NCBI GenBank assembly: GCA_963756515.1
Contig: CAVWNV010000007.1
Span: 310,001-374,000, forward strand
DNA length: 64,000 nucleotides
From: Bog-756 sp963756515
GTDB taxonomy: Bacteria; Actinomycetota; Acidimicrobiia; Acidimicrobiales; RAAP-2
Direction: 5' to 3'
Positions within the stretch are counted from its first letter, which is position 1. Each line of letters starts with the position of its first letter. The notes beneath the pieces were generated by a model. The model had not been told where the DNA came from and did no database searches. It worked only from the letters and a program-made list of their open reading frames with translations. The translations under genes and the position numbers were made by a program. Below, piece by piece: positions 17,352 to 25,241 of this stretch.

Positions 17352-17548
17352 TGAGCTACGTCATCGCCGGGTACGTCATCGTCCTCGGCCTCCTCTTCCT
17401 CTATGGGGCCCAGCTGGCCTGGAGGCGCCGGCGCCTCACCCGGGCGGTGGCCCGGGTGGTCAGTTCCACCAGCACCAGCACCGGCACCGCTGCAGCCACC
17501 GCCACCGCCACCGCCGTAGCCGGCGAACGAACCGGTGATGCCCGATGA
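17351..17548 (+). CDS. ccmD: CcmD-like small membrane protein
   Basis: 65 residues. It opens MSYVIAGYVIVLGLLFLYG, one membrane helix, followed by a basic segment WRRRRLTRAVARVV and a low-complexity Ser/Thr/Ala tail. Size, topology and position between ccmC and ccmE match CcmD, which stabilises the CcmABC complex and helps release holo-CcmE. Sequence alone would not identify it. Its ATG overlaps the ccmC stop (TGATG) and its stop overlaps the ccmE start (ATGA). Confidence 0.8.
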   Translation: MSYVIAGYVIVLGLLFLYGAQLAWRRRRLTRAVARVVSSTSTSTGTAAATATATAVAGERTGDAR

Positions 17549-18045
17549 CCACCGCCCCACCGGCTCCACCGCCCACGGGTGGCGGAGCGGCCCCCCTCGC
17601 ACCCCCCGACCCGTCACCGGTGGTGCGCTCCAGCCATCGGATCCGTTACGCGGTGGTGGGCCTGGTGTTGGTGGGCGCCCTGGTGTTTCTGGTGGCCAAG
17701 GGCATCGGAACGGCACTCAACTTCTACCTGCCCGCCGACCAGGCGGTGGCCCAGGAGGCCAGTCTTGGCGACAAGACCTTCAATCTCGAGGGCGTGGTCG
17801 AACCGGACTCGGTGCACCAGACGGCCGGCGGCGTCGACTTCGTGGTCACCTCGGGGGCGGCCAAGGTGACCGTGGACAACACCGGCACCCCACCCGAGCT
17901 CTTCCAGCCCAACATCCCGGTGATCGCCGTCGGCCACTTCGCCGGCCCGGTGTTCGTGTCGGACCAGATCCTGGTGAAGCACTCGTCCGACTACATCGCC
18001 AAGTACCCGGGCCGGGTTACCGCCCCGAACGGCACCAAGCGATGA
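17545..18045 (+). CDS. ccmE: Heme chaperone CcmE
   Basis: 166 residues. A Pro-rich cytoplasmic N-terminus (about 1-31) leads into a membrane anchor (RIRYAVVGLVLVGALVFLVA) and an external beta-barrel. H146 in KHSSDY sits four before Y150, giving the HxxxY heme-attachment motif of the proteobacterial type rather than the CxxxY variant known from archaea. It carries heme covalently from CcmC to CcmF. The ATG overlaps ccmD. Confidence 0.93.
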   Translation: MTTAPPAPPPTGGGAAPLAPPDPSPVVRSSHRIRYAVVGLVLVGALVFLVAKGIGTALNFYLPADQAVAQEASLGDKTFNLEGVVEPDSVHQTAGGVDFVVTSGAAKVTVDNTGTPPELFQPNIPVIAVGHFAGPVFVSDQILVKHSSDYIAKYPGRVTAPNGTKR

Positions 18046-18091
18046 GGGCCGGACGGGTCGCCCTCCGGCAGCACGCGGCCGGCCCCCACCC

Positions 18092-20185
18092 GTGAACGGC
18101 ATCCTCGGACACACCGGTGTCCTGCTCGGCTTCGTCGCCGCGGTGGTCGGGGTCGTCGTCATCGCCGTGGGCCTGGCCCGGGGCCGGGTGACGACCATGC
18201 GAAGCGGCCGGGTCTACGCCCCCATCGTGTTGGCGGGGGGCCTGATCGCCGTGGTGGCCATGGAGCACGCCCTCATCACCCACGACTTCTCGCTCAGCTA
18301 TGTGGCCGCCAACAACAGCAGGCAGACCCCGTGGCTCTACTCCATCACCGGCCTGTGGTCGGCCCTGGCCGGGTCGATCCTGCTGTGGGGGCTGGTGCTG
18401 GGTGGCTACGCCACCGCCATGGTGTGGCGCTTCCGACAGCGGTCGGGTGATGAACTGGTGGCGTGGGCCACGCTGGTCGTCTACGTGGTGGCGGCGTTCT
18501 TCTTCGGCCTCATGCTGGGACCGGCCGACCCGTTCACGCACGTGGCCGGCGCCGTCCCCGTCAACGGTCCGGGGCCGAACTCCCTGCTGCAGGACAACCC
18601 GTTGGTCCTCATCCACCCGCCCATGCTCTACCTCGGCCTGGTCGGCTTCACCCTTCCCTTCGCCTTTGCCATCGCCTCGCTGATCACCGGCCGCCTCGAC
18701 GAGGACTGGCAGGGCGAGACCCGCCGGTGGACCCTGTTCGCCTGGGCCTTCCTCTCGATGGGCATCCTGCTCGGGGCCTGGTGGTCGTACCAGGTCCTCG
18801 GCTGGGGAGGTTTCTGGGGGTGGGACCCGGTGGAGAACGCGGCACTGTTGCCGTGGCTGGTGGGCACGGCCTACCTCCACTCGGTGATGGTCCAGCAGCG
18901 CCGCGGCCTGTTGCGGATCTGGAACCTCTCGTTGGTGGTGGCGGCATTCAGCCTGACCATCCTCGGGACCTTCCTGACCCGGTCAGGCGTCATCGAGTCG
19001 GTGCACTCGTTCTCGGAGTCCACCATCGGGCCGCTACTGCTGGGTTTCTTCGGTGTGGTCCTGTTCACGGGGGTGGGACTGATCGCGTGGCGGGGTGATC
19101 GCCTCCATTCGTCCGGGGGGATCGACTCGCCCATCAGCCGGGAGGGCGCCTTCTTGGCCAACAACCTCCTCTTCATCGGGTTCGCCTTCGTCGTCCTGCT
19201 GGGAACGGTCTTTCCCCTCCTCTACGAAGCTCTCAACCACGGCACGCAGGTCGGCGTGGGCGCCCCGTACTTCAACCGGTTCTTCGTGCCGGTCGGCCTG
19301 GCTCTGCTGTTCTTGATGGCGGTGGCCCCGGCCCTCCCGTGGCGGAAGACCAACGTCGAGGTGATGCGGGGCCGACTGGCCGTACCCGCCGCCCTCGGGG
19401 TGCTGGTGGTGGTGATCTGCGTGGCGGCCGGGGTGCGGGGGATCGAGCCGTTGCTGGCCTTCGGGCTCGGCGCCTTCGCCGCCTCCTCGGCCGGCCGGGC
19501 CCTGGTGCTCTCGGTCCGGGGTGCCTACCGGGGGGCCCGCGGCGCAGGTGCTTCGCCCGGTCGGGCCGCCCTCACCGGGTGGCGCGGCTTCGTGGGCCGG
19601 GCCAACGGGGGCATGGTGGTCCATATCGGCGTGGTGGTGGTGGCCATCGGACTGGCCGCGGCCACGTCGTACCTCCACCGGGGCCAGCTGCACCTGGCCA
19701 AGGGACATACCGGCTCCTTCGCCGGTCACACCGTCGAGTTCGTGCGCACCCGCGTGGTGACCTCGCCGTCGCACTCGTCGTACGAGGCCGTCCTGCGGAT
19801 CGACGGCGGCGGTCTGTTCTATCCGGCCGTCAGCCAGTTCGGAGCGGGAACAGCCACGGTGGGGACCCCGGCCATCGACTCCAGTTGGACCAATGACCTC
19901 TACCTCAGCATCGCCACCAATCCGAACGGGGCGGTCTGGTCGTTCGGGGTGGTGGAGCAACCTCTGGTCATGTGGCTGTGGGTCGGTGCCGGCATCATCG
20001 GATTCGGCTCGCTCCTCTCGGCCATTCCGGGCCGGCGGCGGCGGCCGACCGATCCGGTCTCGGCCCCGGTGATCGAGGCGGCACCACCCGTTCCGACGGG
20101 AGGAACGCCTCCGGTGGCCGGACCCGAGGACCGCCCGGAGGTGGAGACGGACCCCCTGCCGGTCGGGGCCGGTGACCCGTCGTGA
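18092..20185 (+). CDS. ccmF: Cytochrome c heme lyase subunit CcmF
   Basis: 697 residues with about 15 membrane helices. The WWD signature WGGFWGWDPVEN is at 238-249. Conserved histidine regions include IHPPMLYLG before it and RSGVIESVHSF after it, which in the family coordinate heme. A large external loop (about 520-640) and a Pro-rich cytoplasmic tail end the protein. It attaches heme to apocytochrome CxxCH motifs. It starts at GTG 18092, 46 bp after ccmE, and its stop overlaps the next start (GTGA). Confidence 0.95.
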   Translation: MNGILGHTGVLLGFVAAVVGVVVIAVGLARGRVTTMRSGRVYAPIVLAGGLIAVVAMEHALITHDFSLSYVAANNSRQTPWLYSITGLWSALAGSILLWGLVLGGYATAMVWRFRQRSGDELVAWATLVVYVVAAFFFGLMLGPADPFTHVAGAVPVNGPGPNSLLQDNPLVLIHPPMLYLGLVGFTLPFAFAIASLITGRLDEDWQGETRRWTLFAWAFLSMGILLGAWWSYQVLGWGGFWGWDPVENAALLPWLVGTAYLHSVMVQQRRGLLRIWNLSLVVAAFSLTILGTFLTRSGVIESVHSFSESTIGPLLLGFFGVVLFTGVGLIAWRGDRLHSSGGIDSPISREGAFLANNLLFIGFAFVVLLGTVFPLLYEALNHGTQVGVGAPYFNRFFVPVGLALLFLMAVAPALPWRKTNVEVMRGRLAVPAALGVLVVVICVAAGVRGIEPLLAFGLGAFAASSAGRALVLSVRGAYRGARGAGASPGRAALTGWRGFVGRANGGMVVHIGVVVVAIGLAAATSYLHRGQLHLAKGHTGSFAGHTVEFVRTRVVTSPSHSSYEAVLRIDGGGLFYPAVSQFGAGTATVGTPAIDSSWTNDLYLSIATNPNGAVWSFGVVEQPLVMWLWVGAGIIGFGSLLSAIPGRRRRPTDPVSAPVIEAAPPVPTGGTPPVAGPEDRPEVETDPLPVGAGDPS

Positions 20186-20805
20186 CGATGGACGTCGGGA
20201 CGGAGACGGGCGTGCCGTCGGCCCGGACCGGCTCAGCCGGCCCGCCACCGGCGGCCTGGGGCGGGCACACGGCGCGATGGGTCGCTGTCGCCGTACTGGT
20301 CATCGCGGCCGGGCTCATCGCCGTGCTGGCCACCCGGCCGTCGGCCACCACGGTCGAGGCCCGGAGCCCCCTGGTCGGGAGGCCGGCCCCGCCTGTCGCC
20401 GGCACCACCCTCGCCGGCTCGCACTACGAGCTGCCTCGGAGTCCCGGCCGTTACGTGGTGCTGAACTTCTTCGCCAGCTGGTGTGGGCCGTGCCAGCTGG
20501 AGGGTCCCGAGCTGGTGGCGTTCCAGTTCCAGCACCAGCAGAGCGACACGGCCTCCGTGCTCAGCGTGGTCTTCAACGACACCACGAGCGGCGCACACGC
20601 CTACCAACGAAAGATCGGAGTCACCTGGCCCACGATGGTCGATCCTGACGATTCCATCGCCCTGGCCTACGGCGTCCGAGAGGACCCGACCTCGTTCCTC
20701 ATCGCCCCCGACGGCCGGGTGGTGGCCTCGATCTCGGGCGGGGTGACGGCCAAGGGATTGAACGCGCTGGTGGCCAAGGCCGAGGCCAGCGGCTACGGCC
20801 CGTGA
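20182..20805 (+). CDS. ccmG: Membrane-anchored thioredoxin-like protein, CcmG/DsbE type
   Basis: 207 residues. A single membrane anchor at about 33-50 is followed by an external thioredoxin fold. The active site is FFASWCGPC with C101 and C104, and a later DPTSFLIAPDGRV carries the Pro-containing loop opposite the active site. It should reduce the apocytochrome or CcmH disulfide with electrons from CcdA. The GTG start overlaps ccmF; ATG 20188 is possible. Its own stop overlaps the following start, continuing the coupled series. Confidence 0.93.
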   Translation: MTMDVGTETGVPSARTGSAGPPPAAWGGHTARWVAVAVLVIAAGLIAVLATRPSATTVEARSPLVGRPAPPVAGTTLAGSHYELPRSPGRYVVLNFFASWCGPCQLEGPELVAFQFQHQQSDTASVLSVVFNDTTSGAHAYQRKIGVTWPTMVDPDDSIALAYGVREDPTSFLIAPDGRVVASISGGVTAKGLNALVAKAEASGYGP

Positions 20806-22148
20806 CCGGCCGCCGCTTCCCGCTGTGGACGACCCTGGGCGTCGTACTCATCGTGGCCCTCGTCCTCGGTGGCGTCCTCAACTCCTCCCCACCCGGTCCG
20901 GCCCAGCGGGCGGCAGCCATCGAATCGGTGGTGCGCTGCCCGAGCTGCGAGGACCTCTCGGTGGCCCAGTCGACCGCACCCACGGCGGTGGCCGTGCGGG
21001 CGGCGGTGACCCAGCTCATCGCCGAGGGTCGCACCGACCAGCAGATCCGTGACTACCTGGTCGACCGGTACGGCGCGTCCATCGAGCTGGACCCGCCCGC
21101 CACCGGGTGGTCGTCGTTGGTCTGGCTCCTGCCGCTGCTGGCCGGGCTCATGGGTGCCACCACTCTGGCCGTGGTGTTCGTCCGCCGACGACGTCTCACC
21201 GGCGACGATCCCGATACCCGGCCCCGCCACCCAGCCACGCCGCTGACCCCGGAGGCGGCCGAGGAGCGCCGCCAGTTCCTCACCCGGTCACTGGCCGACG
21301 CCGACGCCGAGTATCTGGCCGGCGACCTCTCGGACCAGGACTATCTGGCTCTCCGTCAGCGGGATCTGGTCAGGCTGACGGCACTGGGCCCGCCCGCCGT
21401 CGGGGGCTCTTCGGCTGGTGGCGAACCGGGGGCCGAGCCGGCGGTGGCCGACCGGGTCGGTGTCGAGCCGGGCGCGTCCCGTTCCTCGCTGGCGGTCGAC
21501 GAGCGTACGACCGCCACCGAGGAGCCCGAGCCGGGCATCCCCACCGACCAGGACGACCAGGGTCGGCCGCGACGCCAGCGCCGGTCCCGGTCCGGGCGGA
21601 GTTCGTGGTTCCTGGCCGGAGCGGTGCTGTCGTTCGCAGCCGCCCTGGTGGTGGCCGTCAGCCTGTTCGCATCGGACCGGCAGCCGGGACAGTCGGCCAC
21701 CGGCAGCTTCGCCCAGACCCAGACCCAGCAGATCGAGGAGACCCTGGACCAGGCGGCCAGCGACGAGAACCAGGGCCAGGTGGGGGCGGCGGCCCAGCTC
21801 TACCAGTCGGTTCTCTCCAAGCACCCCGACAACGAGATCGCCCTGGCCCAGCTGGGGTGGCTCGAGTACCAGACCGGCGTGCAGGGGAGCAGCACCTCGT
21901 TGATCGACGACGCCCGGACCAAGCTCACGGCCGCGGTCGGGCTCGACCCGGGTGACTATGCCGCCCGCCTGTACCTCGGGACCCTCCTGTTCCAGCGGGA
22001 CGGCGATGCCGCCGGAGCCGTGTCCCAGTACCGCCGGTTCCTGGCCGACCATCCACCCGAGGCGCTGGTGGTGCAGGCCGCACCGGAGCTCCGGGCCGCC
22101 TATCAGAAGGCCGGAGTGGTAATCCCACCGCAGGCGGCCGCGGGCTGA
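20802..22148 (+). CDS. CcmH-CcmI fusion: cytochrome c biogenesis thiol protein with TPR domain
   Basis: 448 residues. Residues 1-140 are CcmH: a membrane helix (about 8-26), then VVRCPSCEDLSVAQS with the redox pair C46/C49, and a second helix (WSSLVWLLPLLAGLMG). This is followed by a CcmI-like linker (RQFLTRSLADADAEYLAGDLS), a third helix at about 265-285 and a TPR region (QLYQSVLSKHPDNEIALAQLGWLEYQ and later repeats) that in CcmI presents apocytochrome to the heme lyase. E. coli has a similar fused arrangement for CcmH. It is the last gene of the run and converges with the oxidoreductase. Confidence 0.9.
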   Translation: MTGRRFPLWTTLGVVLIVALVLGGVLNSSPPGPAQRAAAIESVVRCPSCEDLSVAQSTAPTAVAVRAAVTQLIAEGRTDQQIRDYLVDRYGASIELDPPATGWSSLVWLLPLLAGLMGATTLAVVFVRRRRLTGDDPDTRPRHPATPLTPEAAEERRQFLTRSLADADAEYLAGDLSDQDYLALRQRDLVRLTALGPPAVGGSSAGGEPGAEPAVADRVGVEPGASRSSLAVDERTTATEEPEPGIPTDQDDQGRPRRQRRSRSGRSSWFLAGAVLSFAAALVVAVSLFASDRQPGQSATGSFAQTQTQQIEETLDQAASDENQGQVGAAAQLYQSVLSKHPDNEIALAQLGWLEYQTGVQGSSTSLIDDARTKLTAAVGLDPGDYAARLYLGTLLFQRDGDAAGAVSQYRRFLADHPPEALVVQAAPELRAAYQKAGVVIPPQAAAG

Positions 22149-22168
22149 ACATCAGCTCCGGCCGGGCC

Positions 22169-22183
22169 GGCCCCACCGGGGCC
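22169..22183. terminator. Short GC hairpin between convergent genes
   Basis: GGCCCC (22169-22174) pairs with GGGGCC (22178-22183) across a 3-base loop, in the 49-bp gap between the ccm operon and the leftward oxidoreductase gene. It could serve both directions. It is short and has no T-tract. Confidence 0.35.
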
Positions 22184-22197
22184 CCGTCGCCGAGCCG

Positions 22198-23169
22198 TCA
22201 GGGGACCAGCACGGCCTTGCCACCGATGCTGCGGTCGATCAGGCCACCCATCACGGCGGCGGCCCGTTCGAGGGGAAACCGGGCCGGCTCGACGGGATGG
22301 AGCCGGCCCTCACCCACCATGCCCATGAGCTGGGTGATCAGGTCACGATTGCCGAACGGGTCCTTGAACGTCCAGCCACCCCAGTCCACCCCCACCACCG
22401 TGCGGTTGTTGAGCAGGACCTGGTTGAGCGGGACCGACGGAATGGGGCCGGAGGCGAACCCGATGACGCAGAACCGGCCGAGGTGGCGGGTGGCCCGTAG
22501 GGCCGGCTCGCTGTGGCGACCACCCACCGGGTCCACCACGACGTCGACGCCGCCGCCCGACAACTGGCGGGCCCGGACCTTCAGGTCCTCGGTCTCGTAG
22601 TCGATGGTGGCCTCGGCACCCATGGACCGGGCTGCATCGAGCTTGTCCGGGTTCGAGGCGGCGGCGATGACCCTGCCCCCGAGGGCGGTGGCGATGTCGA
22701 CAGCGGCCAGGCCCACGCCGCCACCGGCCCCGAGCACCAGTACCCACTCGCCCGGCGACAGGACGGTCCGGCGGGTCAGGGTGAACAGCATGGTCGAGTA
22801 GCTCTGGATGAGCGCGGCGCCCCGGGCGAAGTCGAGGCCGTCCGGCATGGGCACCAGGGAGAGGGCGGGCACCACGGCCCGGTCGGCGAAGCCACCGAAT
22901 CCGACGAAGGCGATGACCCGGTCACCGATCGAGATCCCGGTCACCCCGGGGCCGACGGCCGAGACCTCGCCGGCGATCTCACTGCCGGGCACGATCGGTG
23001 TGGCCGGCTTGATCTGGTAGCGGCCCTGGCAGATGAGACCGTCGACGAAGTTGACCCCGGCCGCCCGGATGTCCACCACCACCTGGCCCTCACCGGCCGA
23101 AGGAGGCGACTGCTCCTCGACGACCAGCGTCTCCAACGGTCCCAGCTCGTGGCAGACAACGGCGCGCAT
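22198..23169 (-). CDS. Quinone oxidoreductase-like zinc-type alcohol dehydrogenase family protein
   Basis: 323 residues. The N-terminal GroES-like domain reads MRAVVCHELGPLETLVVEE and VNFVDGLICQGRY, followed by PGSEIAGEVSAVGPGV. The nucleotide-binding domain has VLVLGAGGGVGLAAVDIA, the NADPH-binding glycine motif. Typical zinc-ligand cysteines are absent, which fits the QOR (NADPH:quinone reductase, Zn-independent) subgroup. It probably reduces quinones or enones with NADPH in the cytosol; the substrate is unknown. It is followed on the same strand, after 69 bp, by nothing in its own direction except the convergent ccm operon end. Confidence 0.9.
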   Translation of the reverse strand: MRAVVCHELGPLETLVVEEQSPPSAGEGQVVVDIRAAGVNFVDGLICQGRYQIKPATPIVPGSEIAGEVSAVGPGVTGISIGDRVIAFVGFGGFADRAVVPALSLVPMPDGLDFARGAALIQSYSTMLFTLTRRTVLSPGEWVLVLGAGGGVGLAAVDIATALGGRVIAAASNPDKLDAARSMGAEATIDYETEDLKVRARQLSGGGVDVVVDPVGGRHSEPALRATRHLGRFCVIGFASGPIPSVPLNQVLLNNRTVVGVDWGGWTFKDPFGNRDLITQLMGMVGEGRLHPVEPARFPLERAAAVMGGLIDRSIGGKAVLVP

Positions 23170-23238
23170 GGCCAGAACCTACCGGGTCCCGCTCCGGCTC
23201 CCGGCCGCCCCCGGCGGTGCCGACCCGGGTCCCCGGCG

Positions 23239-24384
23239 TCAGCTGCGCAGGGCCCGCAGGCCGCCCACCACGCCGGCGAAGCAACGCTCGAACGCCTCGA
23301 TGTCGGGCTCCGTGGTCGACCAGCCCACCGACAGGCGGAGCGATCGCTCGGCGTCGACGCCCATGGCCCCGAGGACCGGTGACGGCTCGAGAGTCTCGGA
23401 GGAACACGACGACCCCGAGTGGGCGGCCACCCCGGCCTGGTCGAGTCCGAGGAGCACCGGCTCGGCCTCGACCCCCTCGACGCCCAGGCACACGAGGTGG
23501 GGGAGTCGAGCGACCGGGTCACCGAACTGGTCGACACCGTCCACCCCGACGGCGGCCCGGGCCAGCCGGTCCGTCCCGGCCCGGGCCACCGCCGCTTCGT
23601 CCGCCAGCACGCCCGGCCGGGCCAGCAACGACGCCACGGCACCGAATCCGATGGCACCGCTCACGTTCTCGAGACCGGCCCGGCGGGCCCGCTCCTGTTC
23701 GCCGCCGACCAGGAACGGCTCGATCCGCAGGCCCCGGCGCACGATGAGCGCCCCGATGCCGGCCGGACCGCCCAGCTTGTGGGCCGTCACCGACACCAGG
23801 TCGGCGCCGAGCGCACCGAGGTCGCAGCCCACGTGCCCGGCCGCGGCCACGGCGTCGACGTGGACGGGCACACCCCGGTGACGGCACAGCTCCACCACCT
23901 CGGACACCGGCTGGACCGTGCCCACCTCGTGGTTGGCCCACTGGCAGTGCACCAACGCCGCCTCTTGCCCGTGTACCGGCCGGCACCGGCCGAGGGACTC
24001 CGCCACCGCGCCGGTCTCGATCCGGCCGTAGCCGTCGACCGAGACCGGTTCGACCGGCGCCGAACGGGCCGAGGCGTCGCGGACGGCCGAGTGCTCGACG
24101 CCGGCCAGGACCACCGGTCCGGGGCGGGTCCGGAGCACACCCCAGACCGCAGCATTGATCGACTCGGTCCCGCCCGATGTGAACACCACCTGGCGGGGGC
24201 GGACACCGAACAGCTCGGCCACCTGGCTGCGGGCGTCCTCCAGCGCGGCCCGGACCATCCGTCCTTCGGTGTGGACCCGGCCCGGATCGGCGGTGACGCC
24301 GAGCTCGTCCCACGCCGACATGGCCGCCCGGGCCTCGGGGCGGAGCGGGGTGGTGGAGGCGTGATCGAGGTAGTGGCGGGCCAA
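23239..24384 (-). CDS. Cysteine desulfurase (NifS/IscS class)
   Basis: 381 residues of a PLP fold-type I enzyme. YLDHASTTPLRPEA is the N-terminal signature and VFTSGGTESINAAV the PLP phosphate site. The PLP lysine lies in SVTAHKLGGPAGIGAL. The active-site loop HSGSSCSSETLEPS contains the catalytic cysteine that carries the persulfide. It removes sulfur from L-cysteine for Fe-S cluster or thio-modification pathways. It lies 15 bp downstream of the SufR-like regulator on the same strand, so the regulator probably controls it. The segment HCQWANHEVGT replaces the more usual MHANNEIGT. Confidence 0.92.
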   Translation of the reverse strand: MARHYLDHASTTPLRPEARAAMSAWDELGVTADPGRVHTEGRMVRAALEDARSQVAELFGVRPRQVVFTSGGTESINAAVWGVLRTRPGPVVLAGVEHSAVRDASARSAPVEPVSVDGYGRIETGAVAESLGRCRPVHGQEAALVHCQWANHEVGTVQPVSEVVELCRHRGVPVHVDAVAAAGHVGCDLGALGADLVSVTAHKLGGPAGIGALIVRRGLRIEPFLVGGEQERARRAGLENVSGAIGFGAVASLLARPGVLADEAAVARAGTDRLARAAVGVDGVDQFGDPVARLPHLVCLGVEGVEAEPVLLGLDQAGVAAHSGSSCSSETLEPSPVLGAMGVDAERSLRLSVGWSTTEPDIEAFERCFAGVVGGLRALRS

Positions 24385-24399
24385 CGGCCGGCTCGCCGT

Positions 24400-25194
24400 T
24401 CAGACCACCGCAGCGCAGGCGTCGTCGCCTCGGGCCCGTGACGACGAGAGCACCACCGGCACGGTCCCGTCGGCATGCTCACCGCACAGTCCGGCCAGTA
24501 GCCCCTTGACCATGCCGCGGTCGACGGCGCAGAGCACCGGGTACTGGGAGGCGGCGTTGCCGAAGGGGCAGTTGTCCGCCACCACCGCGGTGGTGGCGCC
24601 CTGGTCCTCGGCGTGGGCCGCGAACCCGTGGGCGGTCAGGGTGTCGGCGATGGCGTGCATGGCGGTCCGCAGCGACCGTTGCCCCTCACCGGGTGACATC
24701 TGGCTGGCCAGGGTGCGCCCGTACTCCTCGCCGACCCGCTCAGCCATGGCCTCGGCCGCGATGGGACCGAGCAGCTGCAGGGCCTCCTGCAGGAGTAGGA
24801 CCAACAGATCGTCCCGACGGGTCAGGAGGTCGAGGGTCGGATCGTTGCCGATGGCCCGGAACCGCTTGGACGGGCGACCGGCGCCGTGGCCCGCGGCCCG
24901 CTCCATGGTCACCTCGACGTAACCACCGGTGGCCAGACGGTCGAGGTGGTGGCGGGCCACATTCGGATGGAGGGAGAAACGGGCTGCCACCTCGGACGCG
25001 TTGGCCCCGGGGTTGGAGCGGACGAAGAGATAGATCTCCCGGCGGGTCGGATCGCCGAAGGCCGAGGTCACCGCGGTCACGGCGGCGGAGAAGTTGCTGT
25101 CCGACTCGGCCGAGCCGGCCGCCACGCCGTGCGGGCCCAGGCGTGGCGCCGCACCGTCGTCGGTGGTGGACGAGCTGTCCGGATCCGGTGGCAC
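24400..25194 (-). CDS. SufR-like HTH regulator with cysteine-rich C-terminus
   Basis: 264 residues from GTG 25194, which has an AGGGGAC ribosome site; GTG 25227 would leave only 14 bp to the divergent mrp start. An ArsR/DeoR-type winged helix lies near residues 40-105: SAFGDPTRREIYLFVRSNPG, then SEVAARFSLHPNVARHHLDRL. The C-terminal part has cysteines at about 209, 222, 237 and 260: a CX12C pair (DNCPFG to VLCAV), then X14 to GLCGEH, then X22 to DDAC. SufR repressors use a similar set to bind an Fe-S cluster. Position between a cysteine desulfurase and Mrp supports Fe-S regulation. The SufR assignment is inferred. Confidence 0.78.
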   Translation of the reverse strand: MPPDPDSSSTTDDGAAPRLGPHGVAAGSAESDSNFSAAVTAVTSAFGDPTRREIYLFVRSNPGANASEVAARFSLHPNVARHHLDRLATGGYVEVTMERAAGHGAGRPSKRFRAIGNDPTLDLLTRRDDLLVLLLQEALQLLGPIAAEAMAERVGEEYGRTLASQMSPGEGQRSLRTAMHAIADTLTAHGFAAHAEDQGATTAVVADNCPFGNAASQYPVLCAVDRGMVKGLLAGLCGEHADGTVPVVLSSSRARGDDACAAVV

Positions 25195-25241
25195 GTCCCC
25201 TAGTCTACCGGTGACGGCGATTTTCACTGAGGAGCTGCTGG

